Assembly: GCA_947589425.1 (NCBI GenBank)
Contig: CANQAV010000009.1
Span: 1 to 64,000, forward strand
Source: Candidatus Gastranaerophilales bacterium
GTDB lineage: Bacteria > Cyanobacteriota > Vampirovibrionia > Gastranaerophilales > Gastranaerophilaceae
DNA: 64,000 nucleotides
Reading direction: 5' to 3'
Of the stretch, positions 21,801-32,109 are shown piece by piece. Both the position numbers and the translations under genes were made by a program. The number at the start of each line of letters is the position of its first letter. Within the stretch, counting starts at the first letter, position 1. The notes under the pieces were generated by a model. The model ran no database searches, had not been told where the DNA came from, and saw only the letters and a list, made by a program, of their open reading frames with translations.

Positions 21801-22676
21801 AACTTTTACTTCGGATAAGCCCAAAGTTTTAATTTTTTCTAAGTCATCTCTGTCTACGGTTGTATTTTTGGTAACCAAAACATTTCCGTCTTTATCAACT
21901 ATATCTTGAGCAACCGTTCTTCCCAATAATCTGTCTTCCAGTGGAACGATAACATCTTCACCGTCTGTTATAGCCGTTAAATTGATGTATTTTTCCGTAT
22001 GGCAATCTTCTTCACGAATAATAACATCTTGAGCAACGTCAACAAGTCTTCTTGTTAAGTAACCCGAATCGGCCGTTTTTAAAGCTGTATCTACCAGACC
22101 TTTTCTTGCACCGTATGAAGAAATAACGTATTCGGTACAAGATAAGCCTTCCTTAAAGTTTGATTTAATAGGCAAGTCGATGATTTGACCTTGTGCGTCT
22201 GCCATAAGCCCGCGCATACCAACTAATTGTGATACCTGTGATAAATTACCACGGGCACCTGAGAAAGCCATCATATAAACAGGATTTAATTTATTGAAGC
22301 CTTCAACAACTTTTTCGGTCAATTTTGCCGTTGTTTCGCTCCATGTGTCGATAACTTTTGTATATCTTTCAACTTCGGTGATTTCGCCTTTTAAATATCT
22401 TCTTGTAGAGCGGGCAATTTCATCCTGTGCTTCTTGAAGAAGCTGACCTTTTTCTTTCGGTACTTCCAAATCTTTGATTGAAATTGTTGTACCTGATTTT
22501 GTGGCATATTTATAACCTAAATTTTTTAAGTTATTTGCAAGTTCTGCTGTCTTAGCCCCGCCCCATTCAAGATATACTTGAGATAGAAGCTGATTAAGAG
22601 CTTTTTTATTCATTACCTTATTGATAAACTCAACATGTTTTTTCTTTTTTGAGCTTTCAGGAGTTAATGTAGTCAT
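18828..22676 (-). CDS. rpoC2: RNA polymerase subunit beta' (RpoC2)
   Basis: [25 protein letters not shown] trigger-loop motif; [16 protein letters not shown]; separate ORF from RpoC1. Confidence 0.96.
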   Translation of the reverse strand: [1282 protein letters not shown]

Positions 22677-22719
22677 ATATTTTATTTACCTCTTATTTGT
22701 TTAATTTTTAACCAATTTA

Positions 22720-24432
<1,713 letters not shown>

Positions 24433-24461
24433 TTATTCTCCTTTGATTTTATTAATCTATT

Positions 24462-27400
24462 CTAGTCTTTAAAGCTTGCGGATGTATCGAAAAAGTCGAT
24501 ATTTAAAAGTTCGGAGTCAATATCCGATAATACTCTCTTTGGAGCTGATTTTCTTAAATCATCGGTATCGCTCATTAAGTCAACTTCTTCTCCGCCTTTC
24601 TTAGATACCGCAATATCTAAGCCGATACTTTGAAGTTCCCTGACTAATACCTTAAATGATTCGGGTATGCCGGGACGAGGGATATTATCCCCTTTAACTA
24701 TCGCTTCATAAGCTCTGGAACGTCCGTTTACGTCGTCTGATTTAATGGTGAGCATTTCTTGAAGAGTATAAGCTGCACCATACGCTTCTAATGCCCAAAC
24801 TTCCATTTCACCAAATCTCTGACCGCCGAATTGCGCTTTACCGCCTAACGGTTGCTGAGTAACAAGTGAATAAGGACCTGTTGAGCGAGCGTGGATTTTA
24901 TCGTCAACCAAGTGAACAAGTTTTAAGATATAAGAAATACCAACCGCAATGGGCTCATCAAACGGCTCACCCGTTCTTCCGTCATACAGCGTAACTTTTC
25001 CGTCTTCTCTAACCCAATCAATACCTTTTTCTTTGATACCTTTTAAAAGTTCGGCTTTAGTATTGATTTCCGATTGGTTTGCGCCGTACATTTCATCAAA
25101 CAGAGGCGATTCATAATGATTACCCGTTAAATATGATGCAAGTCCGAGCAGGTGTTCATAAGTTTGACCCACGTTCATACGGGACGGAACACCAAGAGGA
25201 TTTAATACTATATCAACAGGAGTACCGTCAGGCAAGAAAGGCATATCTTCTTTAGGTAATATTCTTGAAACAATACCTTTGTTACCATGGCGGCCCGATA
25301 ATTTATCACCAACCGATACTTTACGTTTTTGAGCAATATAAACTCTTATAACCGTATTTGCTCCGGGCGGTAATTCATCGCCTTTTTCTCTGTCAAACAC
25401 TTTAACGTCGACTACACGACCGCCTTCGCCGTGAGGAACTCTCAGGGAATTATCTTTAACATCACGAGCTTTTTCTGCAAATATTGCACGAAGAAGTTTT
25501 TCTTCGGGCGGATGTTCGGATTCGCCTTTCGGTGTAATTTTACCGACTAAAACATCATCTGCGTATACTCTTGCACCAATTCTTACAATTCCTCTTTCGT
25601 CAAGGTGGCGGATAGAATCTTCCGAAACATTCGGAATTTCACGTGTGATTTCTTCCGGTCCTAATTTTGTTTGACGTGCATCAATTTCAAGTTTTTCAAT
25701 GTGCAGAGATGTAAACACATCATCATATACACATCTTTCAGATAGCAAAATAGCATCTTCGTAGTTATAGCCTTCCCAGGGCATATAAGCAACCAATACG
25801 TTTTTACCGAGTGAAAGTTCGCCCATATTTGTTGAAGCACCGTCTGCTATAACATCTCCCGCACTAACCTTGTCGCCTTCTCTTACGATTGGTTTTTGGT
25901 TAATACAAGTGTCCTGATTTGAGCGTACATATTTTAAAAGCTGATATTGGTGAACATCGCCTTTTTTATCTTTAATATGAATTTCTTCACCCATAACCTT
26001 AACAACAACGCCGTCCGTATCAGATACAAGCACCATACCCGAGTCTTTTGCAACACGAGCTTCAAGACCCGTACCGACAACGGGGCGCTGTGTAACTAAT
26101 AAAGGTACTGCCTGACGCTGCATGTTAGAGCCCATCAGTGCACGGTTAGCATCATCGTGTTCAATGAAAGGAATTAAAGATGTTGCAACCGATATAATTT
26201 GAATAGGTGAAACACCGACATAGTCAACTTTTGTTGATTCACCCATTGTAAATTCGCTTCTGTATCTTACGGGTACATAAGAATCTTTGATTTTTCTGTC
26301 TTTTGTAAGTTCAATATCAGCAGGCGCTACACGATAATTTTCATCTTCATCGGCAGTTAAATAATGAACTTCGTCCGTAACCTGACCGTCTTTAACAACA
26401 AAGAAAGGAGTTTCAATAAATCCGTAATCGTTAACACGGGCATGTGTTGCAAGCGAGTTAATCAAACCTGCGTTAGGTCCTTCGGGAGTTTCTACGGGGC
26501 ACAAACGGCCATAGTGTGAAGGGTGGATGTCACGAACTGCAAAACCTGCACGCTCTCTCATCAATCCGCCGGGGCCCAGAGCCGAAATACGACGTTTATG
26601 AGTTAATTCAGCCAAAGGATTTGTCTGATCCATAAATTGTGATAATTGAGATGACCCGAAAAATTCTTTTAGAGATGCTACCAACGGTTTCGTATTTAAA
26701 AGATTAAGAGGAGTCAATGTTTCAGAATCCTGCAGGGTCATTCTTTCTTTAACTATACGTTCAATTCTTGATAAACCTACTCTGAATTGGTTTTGTAAAA
26801 GTTCACCGACAGAGCGGATACGACGATTGCCCAAATGGTCAATATCATCAAGAGTTCCTTCGTCATAGGTTAAATTAATTAAATATTCAATACCTGCAAC
26901 GATATCTTGAATTGTAATAGTTCTTTGAGTTTCGGGTAAGTTAAGACCTAATTTTTTGTTTAATTTATAACGTCCTACTTTACCTATGTCATATTTCTTT
27001 TCATCAAAGAAGCGTGCTTCCAATATTGAGCGTCCTCCTGCGGGAGTGGCAGGGTCGCCTGGTCTTAATTTTTTATAAACTTCAACCAAAGCTTCATCCG
27101 TTGTTTGAGCGGTATCTTTATCGAGTGTTTTCTTTAAGAAATCAAAGTGAGTAAACAATGATTCCATTTCAACGGGGGTAATACCCAAAGCTTTTAATAA
27201 GGTCGTAGCTAATATTTTTCTGTTTTTATCTATTTTTACGTATACAAGGTCATTAGAATCCGTTTCAATTTTTAACCATGCACCTCTGTTTGGTATTAAA
27301 GTAGCGTTGTACAAACGTTTACCCGTCGGGGAAACTTCTTTTTTGTAATATATACCGGGAGAGCGGACAATTTGTGAAACAATAACACGTTCCGCACCGT

Positions 27401-27776
27401 TAACAATAAATGTACCTTTGTCGGTCATTGTCGGAATATCGCCGATATATACTTCCTGTTCTTTGATTTCACCGCTGTCACGGTTAACCAAACGCATCAT
27501 AACACGAAGCTGTTTTGCATAAGTTGCATCGTGTATGCGAGCTTCTTCAATTGTATACTTCGGTTTGTCAAATGTATAATTTGGCAAAAAATGCAGTTCC
27601 AGTCTGCCTGTGTAATCTTTAATCGGGCTGAATGATAATAATTCTTCCTTTAAACCTTCTTTTAAGAATTGCTCAAATGATTTCTTTTGGACTTCAATCA
27701 AATCGGGTAAATCTGTAAGACGGGTTCCCGGAATGCCCGAAGGGGTAACACGGCTTGCTTTTTTCATTGTTGTCAT
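24462..27776 (-). CDS. rpoB: RNA polymerase subunit beta (RpoB)
   Basis: [57 protein letters not shown]. Confidence 0.98.
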   Translation of the reverse strand: MTTMKKASRVTPSGIPGTRLTDLPDLIEVQKKSFEQFLKEGLKEELLSFSPIKDYTGRLELHFLPNYTFDKPKYTIEEARIHDATYAKQLRVMMRLVNRDSGEIKEQEVYIGDIPTMTDKGTFIVNGAERVIVSQIVRSPGIYYKKEVSPTGKRLYNATLIPNRGAWLKIETDSNDLVYVKIDKNRKILATTLLKALGITPVEMESLFTHFDFLKKTLDKDTAQTTDEALVEVYKKLRPGDPATPAGGRSILEARFFDEKKYDIGKVGRYKLNKKLGLNLPETQRTITIQDIVAGIEYLINLTYDEGTLDDIDHLGNRRIRSVGELLQNQFRVGLSRIERIVKERMTLQDSETLTPLNLLNTKPLVASLKEFFGSSQLSQFMDQTNPLAELTHKRRISALGPGGLMRERAGFAVRDIHPSHYGRLCPVETPEGPNAGLINSLATHARVNDYGFIETPFFVVKDGQVTDEVHYLTADEDENYRVAPADIELTKDRKIKDSYVPVRYRSEFTMGESTKVDYVGVSPIQIISVATSLIPFIEHDDANRALMGSNMQRQAVPLLVTQRPVVGTGLEARVAKDSGMVLVSDTDGVVVKVMGEEIHIKDKKGDVHQYQLLKYVRSNQDTCINQKPIVREGDKVSAGDVIADGASTNMGELSLGKNVLVAYMPWEGYNYEDAILLSERCVYDDVFTSLHIEKLEIDARQTKLGPEEITREIPNVSEDSIRHLDERGIVRIGARVYADDVLVGKITPKGESEHPPEEKLLRAIFAEKARDVKDNSLRVPHGEGGRVVDVKVFDREKGDELPPGANTVIRVYIAQKRKVSVGDKLSGRHGNKGIVSRILPKEDMPFLPDGTPVDIVLNPLGVPSRMNVGQTYEHLLGLASYLTGNHYESPLFDEMYGANQSEINTKAELLKGIKEKGIDWVREDGKVTLYDGRTGEPFDEPIAVGISYILKLVHLVDDKIHARSTGPYSLVTQQPLGGKAQFGGQRFGEMEVWALEAYGAAYTLQEMLTIKSDDVNGRSRAYEAIVKGDNIPRPGIPESFKVLVRELQSIGLDIAVSKKGGEEVDLMSDTDDLRKSAPKRVLSDIDSELLNIDFFDTSASFKD

Positions 27777-28119
27777 CTAAATACCTCTAATATATGTAAT
27801 TACAATTATTTTTAAACAGTGCAAAATGGCTCTGTCACAAGGATTTTAAGATATGTTGTTTTCAATGCGATTTTTTGCCACTATGCATCATTTTAGTAGA
27901 CCTTAACAATTATACGGGCTGAAATAGTGCGGTCAAGATTTTAGCTTAATAAAATTTTACAAAGGGGTTGAAATTTTTAAAAAATCGTGTAAAATAAGCA
28001 GCCGTTTGAATTTGGATGAATTTTTTCTGTTGTTTTCTATCTTTAATAAAATAAAAGCTCAATTTAGTCGGCTTTTTCTAAATTTATGTAAACATTTGTA
28101 AAAAAATTTGAAAAATTCC

Positions 28120-28146
28120 TAAAGAAAGAGGGGTGGGGTACGATAA
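28120..28146 (+). promoter_or_regulatory. Candidate sigma28-type promoter P1
   Basis: TAAAGAAA (28120-28127) - 11 nt - TACGATAA (28139-28146), ~43 nt upstream of the ATG at 28190; compared with FliA consensus TAAAGTTT-N11-GCCGATAA. Confidence 0.6.
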
Positions 28147-28189
28147 CTGAAAAAGAAGTTAAAATTTAAAAATAGAAAGAAGGTACAAA

Positions 28190-28948
28190 ATGGGATTTTC
28201 AGAAATAGCACAACGATTTTCGGAAGGTATAAGAGGAATTCTATCCCCAAAAACCGATACCGCAAAACCCGTAAAACAAAACAAAGGTGAAACAAGCATT
28301 TTTGACGATATAAAAGATAGTTCAAAAGAAAAGATTAGTACACAGGACGAACTCGATGAAACAAATCCTGTTTATGAGGCTTTGCGCCAAGCTCAAGACG
28401 AGGCAGACGAAGCAATAACGAAAACAGTAATAGCAGAACCTGTCAATGTAATGCTTTTTGAAAGCACTTCCGAATTTGATGACCTTACAAAAGAGGTGGG
28501 TAATTTTATATTAAAAGATGAAAGCGGAGATACGGAAGAACCGCATACAGAGTACTTAAGTGCAGGTTTTCGAGACTTGGATTTTAAAGATATAGAAAGA
28601 AGAAAATATGACCCCGCAAAAGATGGGGAAGGGGTTAAAGGATTGTCCTGCAAAAATAAAGACGGACAAACAACAACAATAAGACCTGCCGAAATACAAG
28701 AATATACCAATAGCAAAGGAGAAACAAAAAAGATTCCGATTTACACAAGAACTCAACTTGAACACTATAAAGAACTTTTAGGACAAGGTTATGAAATAGT
28801 GGCAAACAAGCCTGCATCCGAAAGGCAAACGGACAAGCCTGCACAGCCGGCAGAGAGACCTGTAGATCTAATGAACGAGCCTTCGCCTGAGCCTATGCCT
28901 GAGCACTCTGTAGTGCTGCCGGAGGATATGGAGCCGCTTGAGCCTTAA
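28190..28948 (+). CDS. Hypothetical acidic protein, no signal peptide
   Basis: MGFSEIAQRFSEGIRGILSPKTDTAKPVK...; RBS AGAAAGAAGG upstream. Confidence 0.75.
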   Translation: MGFSEIAQRFSEGIRGILSPKTDTAKPVKQNKGETSIFDDIKDSSKEKISTQDELDETNPVYEALRQAQDEADEAITKTVIAEPVNVMLFESTSEFDDLTKEVGNFILKDESGDTEEPHTEYLSAGFRDLDFKDIERRKYDPAKDGEGVKGLSCKNKDGQTTTIRPAEIQEYTNSKGETKKIPIYTRTQLEHYKELLGQGYEIVANKPASERQTDKPAQPAERPVDLMNEPSPEPMPEHSVVLPEDMEPLEP

Positions 28949-28974
28949 ATAAACTATGAAGTGATAAATCGTAT

Positions 28975-29010
28975 GTTAAAAACCAAAAAGAAGTCTTTTT
29001 GGTTTTTAAC
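28975..29010 (+). terminator. Terminator hairpin with long perfect arms
   Basis: GTTAAAAACCAAAAAGA-AG-TCTTTTTGGTTTTTAAC. Confidence 0.7.
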
Positions 29011-29134
29011 ATATACAGCCATTCAAATTTAGAATAATTTTTTATTGTTTTCTATCTTTAATAAAATAAAAGTCAAATTTAACGGGTTTTTTTTAAATTT
29101 ATGTAAATATTTGTAAAAAAATTTGAAAAATTCC

Positions 29135-29161
29135 TAAAGAAGAGGGGGGGGGTGCCGAATA
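29135..29161 (+). promoter_or_regulatory. Candidate sigma28-type promoter P2 with G9 in spacer
   Basis: TAAAGAAG (29135-29142) - A G9 T (11 nt) - GCCGAATA (29154-29161), 44 nt upstream of the ATG at 29206. Confidence 0.65.
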
Positions 29162-29205
29162 GTAATAACATAGGTTTAGAGTAAAAAATGTGAAGGAGAA
29201 AAAAC

Positions 29206-30120
29206 ATGCAAAAAGTACCAAACAATTTTAATCCGTTGAAGGCAGTCGAAAATTTAGTAAATGGTAAAAAAGCGGACAACGGGCAAAATGTACAAAACCA
29301 AGGGGAAGAAAACTTTTTTCCAAGCAGCAATGAACAAAGCGTAAATTATTCATCTTCGGATGATGCATTAATCCAAGATTGTTTGGAAGAAGCGCAAGAG
29401 CAATATATAACCGAATCACCTATGCCCGGCGGACTTCAAATGATAACAGGTCCTAACGGAGAAAAATATTGCGTGCAGGATGAAGTTAAAAATGATGCAG
29501 AGCCCGAACAGACAGTTGTTACACCTGAAACACAAAGGACAATAACTGATGTTCAAACAATAACCGTGCAGGATGAAGTAAGCGAATCAGGCGAGCCGGT
29601 TGCTAATGATGAAGTTCAAGAAGCGCAACCGCAAGTAATGAAACAAACAATAACCGTAGTTGAAACGCAAACGGTAGGAATAACCGATACTGTATTACGA
29701 ACAGTGATAGCGGGAGAAGAAGGAGCGGATGCACCTGCTGCTAATGATGAAGTTCAAGAAGCGCAACCGCAAGTAATAGAACAAACAATAACCGTAGTTA
29801 GAACGCAACATGTAACCGAAACACCTATACAGGGCGGACTTCAAATGATAATAGGTCCTAACGGAGAAAAATATTGCGTGCAGGATGAAGTTAAAAATGA
29901 TGCAGAGCCCGAACAGGCAGTTGTTACACCTGAAACACAAAGGATAATAGAAGAAGTGCAAACAATAACCGTACAGGATGAAGTTCAAGAAGCGCAACCG
30001 CAAGTAATGAAACAAACAATAACCGTAGTTGAAACGCAAACGGTAGGAATAACCGATACTGTATTACGAACAGTGATAGCGGGAGAAGAAGGAGCGGATG
30101 CACCTGCTGCTAATGATTAA
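29206..30120 (+). CDS. Hypothetical repetitive Thr/Val/Gln-rich protein
   Basis: RBS GAAGGAG; internal repeats of GLQMIxGPNGEKYCVQDEVKNDAEPEQ and QPQVMKQTITVVETQTVGITDTVLRTVIAGEEGADAPAAND. Confidence 0.75.
   Translation: MQKVPNNFNPLKAVENLVNGKKADNGQNVQNQGEENFFPSSNEQSVNYSSSDDALIQDCLEEAQEQYITESPMPGGLQMITGPNGEKYCVQDEVKNDAEPEQTVVTPETQRTITDVQTITVQDEVSESGEPVANDEVQEAQPQVMKQTITVVETQTVGITDTVLRTVIAGEEGADAPAANDEVQEAQPQVIEQTITVVRTQHVTETPIQGGLQMIIGPNGEKYCVQDEVKNDAEPEQAVVTPETQRIIEEVQTITVQDEVQEAQPQVMKQTITVVETQTVGITDTVLRTVIAGEEGADAPAAND
29611..30117 (+). repeat. Intragenic direct repeats (~137-nt near-perfect units)
   Basis: GTTCAAGAAGCGCAACCGCAAGTAATGAAACAAACAATAACC...GCTGCTAATGAT at ~29611-29747 and ~29982-30117; a partial third copy near 29752. 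Confidence 0.85.
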
Positions 30121-30225
30121 GTATAAGAAATGCAACAAAATGCCAATGATGAAAATGAAAATAAACCACAAGATTGGACAATGCACTTCTTTACAATAAA
30201 ATCCGCAAAAATTACGGAAATCATA

Positions 30226-30256
30226 AAAATCGCAGTTTTATCACTGCGATTTTTTT
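30226..30256. terminator. Convergent, probably bidirectional terminator
   Basis: AAAATCGCAGT-tttatc-ACTGCGATTTTTTT between the 29206 gene and queH. Confidence 0.7.
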
Positions 30257-30783
30257 ATTGAAAACTTGCACCCGCAATAGCTTTGAGCGTACATATTATT
30301 TTCTTTTGCAATTAATCTTGATATTTTAAAACCGTCGTTTTTCTTAAAATTATATTCGACAAATTCAACACCTGTTTCATTTTGCACTTTTTTAGCTTCA
30401 TAAAATATTTGAGCCGAATTTTTATGAGGAGAAACGCTAAGCGTTGTGGTAAATAAATCAATTCCTTTTTCTTTTGCAAATTCTGCCGTTTTTTTAAGCC
30501 TTAAATAAAAACAAACAGAGCATCTTTTACCCTTTTCGGGCTCATCTTCCATGCCTGAAATTTTTTCACAATATAACGAATGATTATATTCACCCTCAAA
30601 AAATTCAACATCATACTTTGAACAGTATGCTTCAAGCTCATTTTTTCTTATGTTGTACTCATCCGTCGGATATATATTGGGGTTATAAAAAAATACTACA
30701 GGCTCGCAATTATCTTCAATAAGTTTTTTTATCGGATAACTCGCACAAGGCGCACAGCAAGCATGTAGTACTATCTTTTTCAT
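30241..30783 (-). CDS. queH: Epoxyqueuosine reductase QueH (DUF208)
   Basis: LHACCAPCASYP, FFYNPNIYPTDEYNIRKNEL, RCSVCFYLRL, YCGCKFS. Confidence 0.93.
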   Translation of the reverse strand: MKKIVLHACCAPCASYPIKKLIEDNCEPVVFFYNPNIYPTDEYNIRKNELEAYCSKYDVEFFEGEYNHSLYCEKISGMEDEPEKGKRCSVCFYLRLKKTAEFAKEKGIDLFTTTLSVSPHKNSAQIFYEAKKVQNETGVEFVEYNFKKNDGFKISRLIAKENNMYAQSYCGCKFSIKKSQ

Positions 30784-30797
30784 AACTTCATTATTTT

Positions 30798-32006
30798 CTA
30801 ATTCATTTCTCTTTTTCTTGCAAGTTCAATTTTTTGAATAAACTCGTCATAAGGCATAACTCCTTGATAAGACACACCGTTAATAACTATTGTAGGCGTA
30901 CCTTCTATTCCGTCATTGCGGGTTTTTTCAATTTCGTTTTGCAATTGAGAATTTATTTCAGGACTGTAAGCATCGCTTTTTAGCTGATCAATATTTATAT
31001 TAAGATGAGCTTTTTTTATTTTTTCTATTATTTCATTTTCAGAATTAAATGAATTATAGTAAAATATATTTGCCGCACCCCAAAATTTTCCTTGTTTTTT
31101 GGCGGCAAGAGCATATCTTGCAAGCAGGCAGGAAGTTTCATGCCCGCCCAATGTTCTTCCTATGGTTGTGTTACAAGCAGCATCCAAGGGGAAATTGATT
31201 TCGTTTACATATATATCTGTTTCTTTTGCGGCTTTATGAAGCATGATATTTACAACCTTGCAGAAGGGGCAGTTAAAATCACTGTAAACCGTTACAACCA
31301 CATTAGCATCTTCACTTCCCAATATGTTGCCTTTAATTGCATATTTGTTTTTCTTTGCACGAAATTCCTTGTTTGTACGTTCTTTTTTAAGTTTCGGAGA
31401 AAGAACAAGAGATTTATCCAAATATACAAGGGTTGAAACAAAAGCAACAAGAACAACAATAAATAAAATAAAATGATTTTTAGCGCCGTCTATAAAATCA
31501 AGAACGGTAGTTTTAATATCATTTATAAAAAATCCTTTGCCTTTAGCAGCGAATGCAATAAATAAATCGATAAAATATGTGCAGAAACACAAGTAGCATA
31601 TTTTATGAATTACATGTATTGAAATAAAAGCTAAAACCATTGAAATTGCAAAAGACAGAAGTCCCAAAGATGCAATATAGCAGGAAGGGTTTTTAAATAC
31701 ATCAAAAATAGTGTTTTTAAACTTTGCTTGAATTCTGTCCACAAAAAGGAGCATCAGCATAACTGAATATAATATTATACCCCACAGTGCATTAGGTACC
31801 CCGAGCGACATTGCATAAGAAGTTTTTGCAACTCCGTCACAGTCAATCATCTGAGAAACCGTGCAAAAACTCGGAGCATAAGTGTCAAGAAAATTAGTTT
31901 TGTAAAAAATGTAAGAAAGTTCAAAACAAAGCGCAAATCCTATAATCAAAAGAGAAAGGATTATAAAAAACCTTGTTTTTGTAAATTTAAGCTGATTATT
32001 TTCCAT
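30798..32006 (-). CDS. Vitamin K epoxide reductase (VKOR) - DsbA/thioredoxin-like fusion
   Basis: VKOR loop Cys (FCTVSQMIDC), CYLCFC in TM helix; C-terminal FNCPFCKVV and GTPTIVINGVSYQG thioredoxin-4 motifs. Confidence 0.9.
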   Translation of the reverse strand: MENNQLKFTKTRFFIILSLLIIGFALCFELSYIFYKTNFLDTYAPSFCTVSQMIDCDGVAKTSYAMSLGVPNALWGIILYSVMLMLLFVDRIQAKFKNTIFDVFKNPSCYIASLGLLSFAISMVLAFISIHVIHKICYLCFCTYFIDLFIAFAAKGKGFFINDIKTTVLDFIDGAKNHFILFIVVLVAFVSTLVYLDKSLVLSPKLKKERTNKEFRAKKNKYAIKGNILGSEDANVVVTVYSDFNCPFCKVVNIMLHKAAKETDIYVNEINFPLDAACNTTIGRTLGGHETSCLLARYALAAKKQGKFWGAANIFYYNSFNSENEIIEKIKKAHLNINIDQLKSDAYSPEINSQLQNEIEKTRNDGIEGTPTIVINGVSYQGVMPYDEFIQKIELARKREMN

Positions 32007-32109
32007 TTTTTTATCCCTCTATAACAGACAGTTGTACTAGGTAACTTTATTATACAACTATTTGATTAATTTAATAATAGACAAAAGTATAATAAAAATA
32101 AAGTAAAAA

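Noticed and set aside
30121-30180. Stop-codon reassignment (TAA read-through) after the repeat protein
   Set aside because: TAA ends many normal genes in the window; point mutation or natural repeat end is simpler.
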